Assembly (NCBI RefSeq): GCF_035325945.1
Contig: NZ_DAOKYX010000007.1
Span: 55,580-119,579 of the forward strand
Origin: Parvibaculum sp035325945
GTDB lineage: Bacteria; Pseudomonadota; Alphaproteobacteria; Parvibaculales; Parvibaculaceae
Length of the DNA: 64,000 bases
Direction of reading: 5' to 3'
Shown here one piece after another: positions 9,169 through 18,343 of the stretch; position 1 is the stretch's first letter, and each line of letters opens with the position of its first letter. Made by a program: the position numbers and the translations under genes. Under the pieces are notes generated by a model that saw only the letters and a list, made by a program, of their open reading frames with translations, did no database searches and was not told the origin of the DNA.

Positions 9169-11067
9169 ATGCTCGATAGTCTCAGGAGAGGCGCCAGCGG
9201 CTGGCTTGCCAAGATCATGATGGGCCTTCTGGTCGTGAGCTTCGCCGTCTGGGGAATCGCCGACGTCTTCAGCGGCTACTCGACGGACGAGGTGGCGAAG
9301 GTCGGCAAGGAGTCGATCACGCTTCCCCAGTTCGAGCGCGAGCTCGACAGCCAGATGAAGCAGTTTTCGCAGCGGCTCGGGCAACCGATCACGCGCGATC
9401 AGGCCAAGCAGTACGGCCTTGTCAGCGCCGCCCTCACCCGCCTCATCGCGCTTTCCGCTCTCGATAGCGGTGCGCATCGCATGGGGCTCGCTGTCGGCGA
9501 CGAGGCCGTCGCGCAGAACATCACTTCCGATCCCTCCCTCAAGGGACCGTTCGGGAAGTTCGACCCGCAGGAATTCCGGCAGGCGCTCGCCCAGGCGGGC
9601 GTCAGCGAAAGCGCCTTCATCGCCGACCGGCGGAACTTCATGGTGCGCCAGCAGATCAACGATGTGATGGGCCTCGGCGTCGGCGTGCCCACCGCGCTGC
9701 TCGATGCGTTTTCGACCTATCAGCAGGAAACGCGCGTCGCCTCCTACATGATCCTGCCGCCGGAAGCCGTGGGCACCATCGCCGAACCCGACGAGAAGAC
9801 CCTCGCCGCCTATCACCAGAAGGCGGCCATCCACTTTACAGTGCCGGAAACGCGCGACTTCAGCCTCATGGTGCTGGAGCCCAAGGACCTCATGTCCACG
9901 ATCGCCATTTCCGACGCCGATCTCCAGAAGACCTATGAGCAGCGCCGGGCCGAATTCGACGTGGCCGAAAAGCGCATGGTCGAGCAGATCCCCTTCGCCA
10001 CGGACGATGCGGCCAAGGCCGCGCTCGAGCTGCTGCGCAAGGGACATCCGCTCGACGAGATCCTGGAAGGGCTGGGCCTCGACAAGAGCGATGTTTCGCT
10101 CGGCCTCGTCACCCGCGCCCAGATGATCTCGCCCGCCGTGGCCGACGCCGCCTTCGCGCTCAAGCCCAACGAATATAGCGAGCCGGTGAAGGGACCGCTC
10201 GGCCCCGTCATCCTGCATGTCACCGAAATCCAGCCCGGCAAGGTCAGCACATTTGAAGAGGCGAAGGACAAGCTTCGCAAGATGCTCGCCGACGAGCAGG
10301 CGCGCTCGGCCATCTACGATGTCCAGAACAGCATCGAGGACGCGCGCGCGGGCGGCGCTTCGCTGGAGGAAATCGCCGAGAAGAACCACCTCAAGGTCGT
10401 GCGGTTCTCAGGCGTCTCCATCAAGGGCCTGACACTCGACGGCAAGAAGCCCGAAGGCCTGCCGGAGTACAAGAACCTCATCGAAACCGTGTTCAGGAGC
10501 GAGGCCGGCGACCAGATCCCTCCGGGGGACACGGGCGAAGGCGGCTATTACTGGCTGCGCGTGGACGATGTGAAGCCGCAGCAGCTCGAGCCCCTCGACA
10601 AGGTGCGCGACAAGGTCGTGAAGCTCTGGAAGAGCGAGAAGCGCAAGGCCGATCTCGAGGTGATGGCGCAGAAGCTCGTCGAGCGCGGCGACAAGGGCGA
10701 GAGCTTCGACAAGCTCGCCGGCGAACTCGGTCGCACGGTCCTCATCTCGCCCGAGATCAAGCGCTATTCGCAGAGCGACACCTTCTCGCGGGTGGCCGTG
10801 ACGCGCCTCTTCGCGGCGCCCAAGGGCGGCTTCACCTATGGGCCCGTCGGCTTCGGCGAAAGCCTCATCATCATGCAGGTGAAGACGATCAACGATCCCA
10901 AGCCCGATCCCAAATCGGCCGAATACAAGAAGCTCCACGACGACATGCTGGACTCGCTCCAGACCGACATGATCACCACGACGGTCGGCGACCTCGAACA
11001 GCGGCTCGGCGTGAAGCTCAATCTCGCTCTTCTCCAGCGCGTGACGAGCACGGACTACAATCAGTAA
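9169..11067 (+). CDS. ppiD: Peptidyl-prolyl isomerase / SurA-like folding factor PpiD
   Basis: This 632-aa periplasmic chaperone is anchored in the inner membrane and helps newly translocated proteins leave the Sec channel. It begins with the family's MLDSLRRGASGWLAKIMMG followed by a single membrane segment (about residues 14-33), then a SurA-type N-terminal domain (residues about 35-175). A parvulin (PPIC) domain lies around residues 265-365. Its core is somewhat degenerate (GLVTRAQMISPAVADAAFAL, then YSEPVKGPLG). A long C-terminal region has further chaperone-type helices. The trpE ATG follows 19 bases after its stop, a common alphaproteobacterial adjacency. Confidence 0.9.
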   Translation: MLDSLRRGASGWLAKIMMGLLVVSFAVWGIADVFSGYSTDEVAKVGKESITLPQFERELDSQMKQFSQRLGQPITRDQAKQYGLVSAALTRLIALSALDSGAHRMGLAVGDEAVAQNITSDPSLKGPFGKFDPQEFRQALAQAGVSESAFIADRRNFMVRQQINDVMGLGVGVPTALLDAFSTYQQETRVASYMILPPEAVGTIAEPDEKTLAAYHQKAAIHFTVPETRDFSLMVLEPKDLMSTIAISDADLQKTYEQRRAEFDVAEKRMVEQIPFATDDAAKAALELLRKGHPLDEILEGLGLDKSDVSLGLVTRAQMISPAVADAAFALKPNEYSEPVKGPLGPVILHVTEIQPGKVSTFEEAKDKLRKMLADEQARSAIYDVQNSIEDARAGGASLEEIAEKNHLKVVRFSGVSIKGLTLDGKKPEGLPEYKNLIETVFRSEAGDQIPPGDTGEGGYYWLRVDDVKPQQLEPLDKVRDKVVKLWKSEKRKADLEVMAQKLVERGDKGESFDKLAGELGRTVLISPEIKRYSQSDTFSRVAVTRLFAAPKGGFTYGPVGFGESLIIMQVKTINDPKPDPKSAEYKKLHDDMLDSLQTDMITTTVGDLEQRLGVKLNLALLQRVTSTDYNQ

Positions 11068-11086
11068 CCCTCGGCACGAGTTCACG

Positions 11087-12598
11087 ATGATTCAACCCGG
11101 CTATTCGGATTTCGAGCACGCCTATAATTCCGGCACGGCGCAGGTCGTGTGGACGCGGCTCGTGGCCGACCTCGAAACGCCGGTCTCGGCGATGCTCAAG
11201 ATCGCCGACGGGAAGCCCAACAGCTTCCTGCTCGAATCCGTCGAGGGCGGAGATACGCGCGGGCGCTATTCGATCATCGGGTTGAAGCCCGACATCATCT
11301 GGCGCACCAATGGCGACAAGGCCGAGATCAACCGGCAGGCGCGCTTCGACGCGGAAACCTTCGAGCCGTGTGAGGGCGGCGCGCTCGCCTCGCTCCGCGC
11401 GCTCATCGAGGAGTCGCGGATCGCGCTTCCCGAGGAACTGCCGCCCATGGCGGCCGGCGTCTTCGGCTATATGGGCTATGACATGGTGCGGCTGATGGAG
11501 CATCTGCCGAACCAGCCCAAGGACGCGCTCGGCCTGCCTGACGGGCTCTTCGTGCGCCCGACCATCATCGCGGTCTTCGATTCGGTGAAGGACGAAGTCA
11601 CCATCGTGACGCCTGTGCGGCCCGAGCCCGGCATCAGCGCGCGCGCCGCCTATGCGCGCGCGGGCGAAAGGCTCACCGATGTCGTGAACGATTTCAGCCG
11701 ATCGCTCCCCCACGTCGATCAGATCGAAAACGTGCCCGACATGCCGGAGCCCGTGTCGAACACGCCGCGCGACGTCTATTTCGACATGGTGCGGAAGGCG
11801 AAGGACTACATCGCGGCGGGAGACATATTCCAGGTCGTGCTCTCCCAGCGCTTCGAGGCGCCCTTCACCCTACCCCCCTTTGCGCTCTATCGCGCGCTGA
11901 GGCGGATCAATCCGTCGCCCTATCTCTATTTCCTCAATTTCGAGAAATTCTCCATCGTCGGCTCGAGCCCGGAGATTCTCGTCCGTGTGCGGAACGGAAG
12001 GGTGACGATCCGTCCCATCGCGGGCACGCGCCACCGCGGCAAGAGCACGGCGGAGGACGTCGCCATCGGCGAGGAGCTTCTTTCCGATCCGAAGGAACGC
12101 GCCGAGCATCTGATGCTGCTCGATCTCGGCCGCAACGATGTCGGCCGCGTCTCCAGGATCGGCACGGTCGAGGTGACGGAGAAGTTCGCGCTGCAGCTCA
12201 CCTCGCATCTCATCCACATCGTCTCGAACGTGGAAGGCGATCTCGATCCCCATTACGACGCCATTGCGGCGCTCATCGCCGGCTTCCCAGCGGGCACCGT
12301 TTCCGGTGCGCCCAAGGTGCGCGCCATGGAGATCATCGACGAGCTGGAGCTCGAAAAGCGCGGCATCTATGCCGGATGCGTCGGCTATTTCTCGGCCGCC
12401 GGCGATATGGACACCTGCATCGTGCTCCGCACCGCGCTGGTGAAGGACGGCAGGATGTATGTACAGGCGGGAGGCGGCGTCGTCGCCGACTCGACGCCCG
12501 AAGGCGAAAATCAGGAAAGCATCAACAAGGCCAAGGCGCTCTTCCGCGCGGCCGAGGAAGCGGTTCGCTACGCCTCGCGGAGCGGGCGGCGGCAATAA
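11087..12598 (+). CDS. trpE: Anthranilate synthase component I TrpE
   Basis: This 503-aa cytosolic enzyme makes anthranilate from chorismate and ammonia supplied by TrpG. The N-terminal region carries the tryptophan feedback site LLESVEGGD. The C-terminal chorismate-binding domain has PIAGTRHRGK, DPKERAEHLMLLDLGRND and FPAGTVSGAPK. Its length is normal. It is separated from trpG by the opposite-strand deacetylase gene at 12612-13643. I see no Trp-rich leader peptide or attenuator between ppiD and trpE. Confidence 0.96.
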   Translation: MIQPGYSDFEHAYNSGTAQVVWTRLVADLETPVSAMLKIADGKPNSFLLESVEGGDTRGRYSIIGLKPDIIWRTNGDKAEINRQARFDAETFEPCEGGALASLRALIEESRIALPEELPPMAAGVFGYMGYDMVRLMEHLPNQPKDALGLPDGLFVRPTIIAVFDSVKDEVTIVTPVRPEPGISARAAYARAGERLTDVVNDFSRSLPHVDQIENVPDMPEPVSNTPRDVYFDMVRKAKDYIAAGDIFQVVLSQRFEAPFTLPPFALYRALRRINPSPYLYFLNFEKFSIVGSSPEILVRVRNGRVTIRPIAGTRHRGKSTAEDVAIGEELLSDPKERAEHLMLLDLGRNDVGRVSRIGTVEVTEKFALQLTSHLIHIVSNVEGDLDPHYDAIAALIAGFPAGTVSGAPKVRAMEIIDELELEKRGIYAGCVGYFSAAGDMDTCIVLRTALVKDGRMYVQAGGGVVADSTPEGENQESINKAKALFRAAEEAVRYASRSGRRQ

Positions 12599-12611
12599 GC
12601 CCCTCGCATCC

Positions 12612-13643
12612 TCAGCTCGCTTCGTGGCGGCGCAGGATCGCCGTCAGCGGCACAATGCTTATGCCTCTCGCCTCCGCTTCCGGTATCCATTTTTCGAGAA
12701 TTTGCAGCGTCTCGGGATGAGGATGACCGATCGCGATGGCATAGCCGCGCTCGCGCGCCATTTTTTCCAGCTTGCCGAGTTCGGCGGTGACCTCCGCCCC
12801 TTCCTCGTCGTGATCGAGGAAAATATTGCGCGTCAAAGCTGGGACGCCGACCGCGCGGGCCGCATTGCCACCTTCCGAACCGCCGATGGTGCGTGAATCG
12901 AGAAACATGAGGCCGCGCGGCTTCAGCTCCTCCATGACGATGCGCATGCCCTCGGCATTCGCGGTGAACCGGCTTCCCATGTGATTGTTGATGCCGACAT
13001 AGCCCTCGAACTGCTTGAGGTTCCATTCGAGATTGGCGCGGATCTCCTCGGGCGACTGGGCGCGCCGTAGCGCGTGGGGGCCGGGATCGGCGGAGCCCAC
13101 GGGCTCCATCGGAACATGGACGAGAATTTCATGGCCCTTGTCGCGCGCCGCCCTGACAAGCTCCGCGACGTTCGGCGCATAAGGCAGGAAGGCGAAGGTG
13201 ACAGTTGCCGGGAGCTTCATCGCCCGCTCGGTGCCCTTGCGGTTCGGCCCCATATCGTCGAGCACGATGGCGACCATGGGCTCGCGCGGCGTCGTTTCGG
13301 GGATCGCGGCATAGCGCCGCCAGGCCGGAAGGCCGCCTTCCTTGACGGCGGGCTCTTCCGCTTTCGGCGCCTCGGGCAGGTGGGCCGCTTCGGGCGCCTC
13401 CGCCGGGGCAGTTTCATTGGCGTGGGGCGGCTCTGCCGGCTCGGACGTCACCGACCCGGACACCTGTTCGCTGGCGCTAGGCACGGGCGGCCCTGCCGGC
13501 AGCTCGGGCTTCTTCTCGCCAATCCAGTAGCTCGCAAGCGCCAGCCCGAGGGCGAGCGACACGGCGCCCAGCAGGAGGTCGCGGCGAAACTGCGGTTTCG
13601 CCGCCAGGGCCTTGAAGTAGCTGACAAAATCGAACTGCCGCAT
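12612..13643 (-). CDS. Divergent polysaccharide deacetylase family protein (YibQ-like)
   Basis: This 343-aa protein has one N-terminal membrane segment (about residues 21-40, DLLLGAVSLALGLALASYWI) after a short cytosolic tail. A Pro/Ala/Glu-rich spacer runs to about residue 115. Then comes a DUF610-type domain: IVLDDMGPNR, LPYAPN, HVPMEP, INNHMGSRFTA, LDSRT and AIGHPHPET. The aspartates and histidines at deacetylase-like positions suggest action on peptidoglycan or another envelope glycan, but activity of this divergent family is not established. It is convergent with trpE (13 bases between stops). The ATG at 13643 was chosen over 13715 because the basic-plus-hydrophobic N-terminus begins there. 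Confidence 0.85.
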   Translation of the reverse strand: MRQFDFVSYFKALAAKPQFRRDLLLGAVSLALGLALASYWIGEKKPELPAGPPVPSASEQVSGSVTSEPAEPPHANETAPAEAPEAAHLPEAPKAEEPAVKEGGLPAWRRYAAIPETTPREPMVAIVLDDMGPNRKGTERAMKLPATVTFAFLPYAPNVAELVRAARDKGHEILVHVPMEPVGSADPGPHALRRAQSPEEIRANLEWNLKQFEGYVGINNHMGSRFTANAEGMRIVMEELKPRGLMFLDSRTIGGSEGGNAARAVGVPALTRNIFLDHDEEGAEVTAELGKLEKMARERGYAIAIGHPHPETLQILEKWIPEAEARGISIVPLTAILRRHEAS

Positions 13644-13813
13644 GAAATTCCACGACTCACTGACCACGGATTGCCGACGCGGCGCGATACGAGCATGCCG
13701 GACCCCGAAAGGCAAAGCCGCGCAAGGGCTTCCAATTCTTGCCCCGGCCCCGTTCCCGAGCCTATAAGATGCTCATGAAGGCGGGCCCGGACCCGCCGAC
13801 CAAAGGCCGAACC

Positions 13814-14407
13814 ATGCTGCTTCTGATCGATAATTATGACAGCTTCACCTACAACCTCGTCCATTTTTTGGGCGAGCTTGGGGCGGATGCCGAGGTGCAT
13901 CGCAACGACAAGCTGTCGGTCGGACAGGCCATGTCCAAGCGCCCGGAGGCGATCGTCATTTCGCCCGGCCCTTGCGACCCGGACAAGGCGGGCATCTGCC
14001 TCGATCTCATCAAGGCGGCGGCCGATGCGCGCGTGCCCCTTCTCGGCGTCTGCCTCGGCCATCAGGCCATCGGCCAGGCCTTTGGCGGGCGCATCATCCG
14101 CGCGCCGGAGCTGATGCATGGCAAGGTCGACGCGGTGCTTCACACGGGCAAGGGCGTCTTCAGGCATCTGCCGAGCCCCCTCCAGGCGACGCGCTATCAC
14201 TCGCTGACCATCGATCCTGAAACCTTCCCCTCCGTGCTCGAGATCACCGCGCATTCGCCGGACGGCACGATCATGGGGCTGCAGCACCGGGAACTGCCCA
14301 TTCACGGCGTTCAGTTTCACCCGGAGAGTATCGCCACCGAGCATGGCCACGACCTGCTGCGCAACTTCCTCGAAATCGCGGGCGTGAAAACGCATGCGGT
14401 TGTGTGA
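13814..14407 (+). CDS. trpG: Anthranilate synthase component II (glutamine amidotransferase) TrpG
   Basis: This 197-aa class I glutaminase supplies ammonia to TrpE and possibly to aminodeoxychorismate synthase (dual-use TrpG/PabA). It begins MLLLIDNYDSFTYN. The nucleophile Cys lies in GVCLGHQAIGQAFGG, and the catalytic His and Glu in GVQFHPESIATEHG. The ATG at 13814 is preferred to 13739, since the earlier codons lack homology. It heads the run trpG-trpD-trpC-moaC-moeA. Confidence 0.95.
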   Translation: MLLLIDNYDSFTYNLVHFLGELGADAEVHRNDKLSVGQAMSKRPEAIVISPGPCDPDKAGICLDLIKAAADARVPLLGVCLGHQAIGQAFGGRIIRAPELMHGKVDAVLHTGKGVFRHLPSPLQATRYHSLTIDPETFPSVLEITAHSPDGTIMGLQHRELPIHGVQFHPESIATEHGHDLLRNFLEIAGVKTHAVV

Positions 14408-14422
14408 GGTAATCGAGGACCC

Positions 14423-15463
14423 ATGCCGGATTTCAAGACACTGATCGCCAAGGCCGCGGACGGCCTGCCACTCTCCGCTGCCGATGCGGAAAGCGCTTTC
14501 GAGGCCATCATGTCGGGCGCGGCGACGCCCGCCCAGATGGGCGCTTTTCTGATGGCGCTGCGCGTTCGCGGCGAGAGCGTCGATGAACTGACGGCGGGCG
14601 CCCAGATCATGCGGGCGAAGGCGCTGCGGGTGACCGCACCCTCCGATGCCATCGACATCGTCGGCACGGGCGGCGACGGCGCGCAGACCTACAATATTTC
14701 GACTGCGACCTCTCTCGTCGTCGCGGCGCTCGGCGTGCCCGTGGCAAAGCATGGAAACCGCGCCGCCTCCTCCAAATCGGGCACGGCGGACGCGCTCACC
14801 GCGCTTGGCGTCAAGCTCGACATTTCGCCGGAGGAGATCGGCCGCTGCATCGCTGAAGCCGGGATCGGCTTCATGTTCGCGCCTGCGCACCACTCGGCGA
14901 TGAAGCATGTGGCGCCGGTTCGCACGGAACTCGGCACACGGACGATCTTCAACCTGCTCGGCCCGCTTTCAAATCCTGCGGGCGTGAAGCGGCATGTGAT
15001 CGGCGTTTATGCGGCGCGCTGGGTCGAGCCCTTCGCGGAGACGCTGCGAAACCTCGGTTCGGAGCGCGCGCTGGTCGTTCATGGAGGCGGGCTCGACGAG
15101 TTCACGACGGCGGGCACGTCCTATGTCGCGGAACTCAAGGACGGCAAGATCCGCACATTCGAGACGACGCCTGAGGAAGTCGGCCTCGCGCGAGCGACGC
15201 TCGCCGAACTGCGCGGCGGGGAACCGGCGGAGAATGCGGAGGCGATCAGGCAATTGCTCGACGGAACGAAGGGCCCCTATCGGGACATCGTTCTTCTGAA
15301 TGCCGCCGCGGGGCTCGTCGTGGCGGGAAAGGCGGAAACACTGAAAGAAGGCGTGGGCCTCGCGGCCGGGGCCATTGACAGCGGCGCTGCGAAGAAAGCT
15401 CTTCAGCGGCTCGTCGCCGTTTCCAATGGCCAGCTTTCGGGCGTAGAGGCGGCGCATGACTGA
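14423..15463 (+). CDS. trpD: Anthranilate phosphoribosyltransferase TrpD
   Basis: This 346-aa enzyme joins anthranilate to PRPP. The PRPP-binding glycine loop IVGTGGDGAQTYNIST and the KHGNRAASSKSG segment that binds anthranilate/Mg-PRPP are both intact. The gene begins 15 bases after trpG and its 3' end overlaps trpC by 8 bases, which indicates one mRNA and coupled translation. Confidence 0.96.
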   Translation: MPDFKTLIAKAADGLPLSAADAESAFEAIMSGAATPAQMGAFLMALRVRGESVDELTAGAQIMRAKALRVTAPSDAIDIVGTGGDGAQTYNISTATSLVVAALGVPVAKHGNRAASSKSGTADALTALGVKLDISPEEIGRCIAEAGIGFMFAPAHHSAMKHVAPVRTELGTRTIFNLLGPLSNPAGVKRHVIGVYAARWVEPFAETLRNLGSERALVVHGGGLDEFTTAGTSYVAELKDGKIRTFETTPEEVGLARATLAELRGGEPAENAEAIRQLLDGTKGPYRDIVLLNAAAGLVVAGKAETLKEGVGLAAGAIDSGAAKKALQRLVAVSNGQLSGVEAAHD

Positions 15464-16244
15464 CATTCTCGAACGAATCCGAACCTACAAGCTCGAGGAA
15501 ATTGCGGCGGCGAAGCAGGCCGTCTCCTTCGGCGATGTGGAGCGCGAAGCGCGCGCCGCGCCCGCCGTGCGCGGATTTGCGGCCGCGCTCTCGCGCAAGG
15601 TCGAGGCGAAGCAATATGCACTGATCGCCGAGATCAAGAAGGCAAGTCCCTCCAAGGGCCTCATCCGCGCCGATTTCGACCCGGCCGCTCTTGCGCGCGC
15701 CTATGAGCGCGGCGGCGCCGCCTGCCTCTCCGTTCTCACCGACACGCCTTCCTTTCAGGGCAGCGCCGACTATTTGCGGCAGGCGCGCGCGGCGGTTTCG
15801 CTTCCCGTCATCCGCAAGGATTTCATGTACGACCCCTATCAGGTCGCTGAAGCGCGCGCGATGGGCGCCGATTGCATTCTCATCATCATGGCGTCGGTTT
15901 CGGACGCGCAGGCGCGCGAGCTTGAAGCCACCGCTTTCGACTGGGGCATGGATGCGGTCATCGAAGTGCATGACGAAAGCGAGCTTGAGCGCGCGCTGGC
16001 GCTGAAGAGCCCGCTCATCGGCATCAACAACCGCAACCTCAAGACCTTCGAGACGACGCTGGCGACGACCGAACGGCTCGCCCCGCTCGTGCCGAAGGGA
16101 CGGCTCGTCATCGGCGAGAGTGGCATTTTCACGCCTGCCGATCTCGCGCGTCTGGCAAGGTCCGGCGTGCTTGCCTTCCTCGTCGGCGAAAGCCTGATGC
16201 GGCAGCAGGATGTGGAAGCAGCGACGCGCACGCTTCTTTCCTGA
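15456..16244 (+). CDS. trpC: Indole-3-glycerol-phosphate synthase TrpC
   Basis: This 262-aa (beta/alpha)8 enzyme forms indole-3-glycerol phosphate from CdRP. The catalytic lysine region ALIAEIKKASPSKG, the RKDFMYDPYQ segment, IGINNRNLKTF and ESGIFTPADL are all present. It is monofunctional; no TrpF (PRA isomerase) domain follows. Its ATG overlaps the trpD end by 8 bases. Confidence 0.96.
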   Translation: MTDILERIRTYKLEEIAAAKQAVSFGDVEREARAAPAVRGFAAALSRKVEAKQYALIAEIKKASPSKGLIRADFDPAALARAYERGGAACLSVLTDTPSFQGSADYLRQARAAVSLPVIRKDFMYDPYQVAEARAMGADCILIIMASVSDAQARELEATAFDWGMDAVIEVHDESELERALALKSPLIGINNRNLKTFETTLATTERLAPLVPKGRLVIGESGIFTPADLARLARSGVLAFLVGESLMRQQDVEAATRTLLS

Positions 16245-16249
16245 TCCTT

Positions 16250-16266
16250 GCAGGGCTCTGCCCTGC
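16250..16266 (+). other. Stem-loop after trpC
   Basis: GCAGGGC (16250-16256) pairs perfectly with GCCCTGC (16260-16266) across a 3-base loop, 5 bases after the trpC stop. No T-tract follows. The 153-base gap to moaC shows no promoter I would defend and no further gene. Confidence 0.4.
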
Positions 16267-16397
16267 CCCGCACGATGCAATGCAGCTTCGCCCCCTCACA
16301 CGGCCGGTGGACGGCGGATATGAATGTGCTGCATGCTTCCATGGTCGGCATGACCCGCAAAGCCGGTCTTCATGCGGAATGAATTGAGGCAGGGCCC

Positions 16398-16880
16398 GTG
16401 GCGAAGAAATCACTCACCCATCTCGACGAGCGCGGCGCCGCCAGCATGGTGGACGTATCCGCCAAGCCCGTAACGGCGCGGGAGGCGACGGCGAAGGGCC
16501 GCGTCGTCATGGACGCCGAAACGCTGAAGCTCGTCACCGGCGGCGGACTTGCCAAGGGAAACGCGCTTGAGATCGCGCGCCTCGCCGGCATCATGGCCGC
16601 GAAGAAGACCGCCGATCTCATCCCGCTTTGCCATCCGCTCGCGATTTCAAAAGTGTCGGTGGACCTGACGCCGGACACGGAGGCGGGCTGCATCGACATC
16701 GAGGCGACGGTGAAGGTGGCTGGACAGACCGGCGTCGAGATGGAGGCGCTGACGGCGGTGAGCGTCGCCTGCCTCACGCTCTACGATATGGCGAAGGCAG
16801 TCGATCGTTCGATGCGGATCACCGACATTCGGCTCACGCACAAGTCCGGGGGAAAATCCGGCACCTATGAGGCGAAGTGA
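16398..16880 (+). CDS. moaC: Cyclic pyranopterin monophosphate synthase MoaC
   Basis: This 160-aa enzyme completes the first stage of molybdenum cofactor synthesis, converting 3',8-cH2GTP to cyclic pyranopterin monophosphate together with MoaA (not in the window). It begins at a GTG with GAGGCAGGG upstream. Conserved segments are LTHLDERGAASMVDV, IPLCHPLAI and ALTAVSVACLTLYDMAKAVD. The stop TGA overlaps the possible moeA GTG. The trpC-moaC-moeA order is a known alphaproteobacterial arrangement without an obvious metabolic link. Confidence 0.95.
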   Translation: MAKKSLTHLDERGAASMVDVSAKPVTAREATAKGRVVMDAETLKLVTGGGLAKGNALEIARLAGIMAAKKTADLIPLCHPLAISKVSVDLTPDTEAGCIDIEATVKVAGQTGVEMEALTAVSVACLTLYDMAKAVDRSMRITDIRLTHKSGGKSGTYEAK

Positions 16881-16882
16881 CA

Positions 16883-18097
16883 ATGACGCGAGAGCCGCTC
16901 ATTCCGGTGGCGGAGGCGCGCGGGCGTATTCTCGCGGCCATTGAGCCGACCGCGCCCGAGCGGGTCGCGCTCGCCGAGGCGCATGGCCGCATTCTCGCCG
17001 AGGACGTTATCGCGCAGCGCACACAACCGCCCGCCGATCTCTCAGCCATGGATGGCTATGCGGTGCGCGCCGAGGATGTGGCGAGCGTTCCCGCGCGTCT
17101 CCGCGTCATCGGCGAAGCGCCGGCGGGGCGCGCCTTTGGCAGCGCGGTGGGCAGTGGCGAGGCAGTGCGGATCTTCACCGGAGCGCCGCTCCCCGAAGGC
17201 GCCGACACCATCGTCATTCAGGAAAACACGGAGCGATATGGCGACTTCGTCATCATCCGCCAGGGCGCGGCGGCGGGCCGCCATGTGAGGCGCGCGGGCC
17301 TCGACTTCACGGAAGGCACGACGGGCCTCGGCCGCGGCCGCAGGCTTTCGCCCGCCGATATTGCGCTGGCGGCCGCCATGAACGTGCCAGTCGTCAGCGT
17401 CCATCGCGCGCCGCGCATCGCTTTCTTCTCGACCGGCGACGAGCTTGTGCGCCCGGGCGAACCCGTCGGACCCGGACAGATCGTTTCCGCCAACAATGAC
17501 GGGCTTGCCGCGCTCATCGCGGAGGCGGGCGGCGTCCCTCTCGATCTCGGCATCGTGCCCGACCGGCGCGACGCCATCCGCATCGCCGCTCATCGCGCCG
17601 CCGAAGCCGACATGCTGGTGACGCTCGGCGGCGCGTCCGTCGGCGAGCACGATCTCGTGCAGGCGGCGCTCGCTGAAGACGGGCTCTCAATCGACTTCTG
17701 GCGTATCGCCATGCGCCCCGGCAAGCCGCTGATGTTCGGCCGCTACCGCGACATTCCGATGCTCGGCCTGCCGGGCAACCCGGTTTCCGCGCTGGTCTGC
17801 GCTCTCATCTTCCTCGTGCCGGCCATCACGAAGCTCGAGGGCGGCGGCGATACTTCGCCCCGCACAGCGCTTGCACGGCTCGGCGCCGGGCTCGCCGAAA
17901 ACGATCAGCGTGAAGACTATCTGAGAGCGCGGCTCGAACTTCGGCCCGACGAACTGCCCCTCGTCATCCCTTTCGAGACGCAGGACAGCTCCATGCTGTC
18001 GGTGCTCTCGTCGGCAGATTGCCTCGTTATCCGGCCGCCGCACACGCCAGCGGCCGAAGCAGGCGAGATCGTGCGGGTGATGCCGTTGCGAGCCTGA
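16883..18097 (+). CDS. moeA: Molybdopterin molybdenumtransferase MoeA
   Basis: This roughly 404-aa enzyme inserts molybdate into adenylated molybdopterin. Typical segments are PPADLSAMDGYAVRAEDV (residues about 50-67), RIFTGAPLPEGADTIVIQE, FFSTGDELVRPGE, LGGASVGEHDLVQ and GLPGNPVSALVCA, covering domains I to IV. The ATG at 16883 has GAGGCGAAG at good spacing. A GTG at 16877, overlapping the moaC stop by 4 bases, is an alternative adding two residues. It ends well before the lexA promoter. Confidence 0.94.
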   Translation: MTREPLIPVAEARGRILAAIEPTAPERVALAEAHGRILAEDVIAQRTQPPADLSAMDGYAVRAEDVASVPARLRVIGEAPAGRAFGSAVGSGEAVRIFTGAPLPEGADTIVIQENTERYGDFVIIRQGAAAGRHVRRAGLDFTEGTTGLGRGRRLSPADIALAAAMNVPVVSVHRAPRIAFFSTGDELVRPGEPVGPGQIVSANNDGLAALIAEAGGVPLDLGIVPDRRDAIRIAAHRAAEADMLVTLGGASVGEHDLVQAALAEDGLSIDFWRIAMRPGKPLMFGRYRDIPMLGLPGNPVSALVCALIFLVPAITKLEGGGDTSPRTALARLGAGLAENDQREDYLRARLELRPDELPLVIPFETQDSSMLSVLSSADCLVIRPPHTPAAEAGEIVRVMPLRA

Positions 18098-18269
18098 GGG
18101 TGACGCGGCCTGCCATGTTGCCCCTGCCCCTGCTCAGGGGGGTGGGCAATGAGCGCCGGGCAGCCGCCTCGCCGTGAACACTGTTATGGGCGTCGCCCTC
18201 GGACGCTATGGGCATGGCACCAAAGCCCTGGCGCCCGCTCTCGAATTTCCAAATTATCCACAGAAGTGC

Positions 18270-18298
18270 TTGACGTCAGACGTGAACCAAACTAGAAC
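18270..18298 (+). promoter_or_regulatory. lexA promoter with overlapping LexA (SOS) box
   Basis: TTGACG (18270-18275), a 17-base spacer and TAGAAC (18293-18298) form a sigma70-type promoter. GAAC-CAAACTA-GAAC at 18284-18298 is an exact alphaproteobacterial LexA box (GAAC-N7-GAAC) that covers the -10 element, so LexA should repress its own gene. The lexA ATG lies 45 bases downstream. Confidence 0.88.
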
Positions 18299-18343
18299 CT
18301 GTGGCGAGGTTTATGGTTTGTTCCATATTTGGGGCCGGAAAGC

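Noticed and set aside
11068..11086. A trp leader peptide/attenuator before trpE
   Set aside because: Only 19 bases separate ppiD and trpE and there are no Trp codon runs or competing hairpins.
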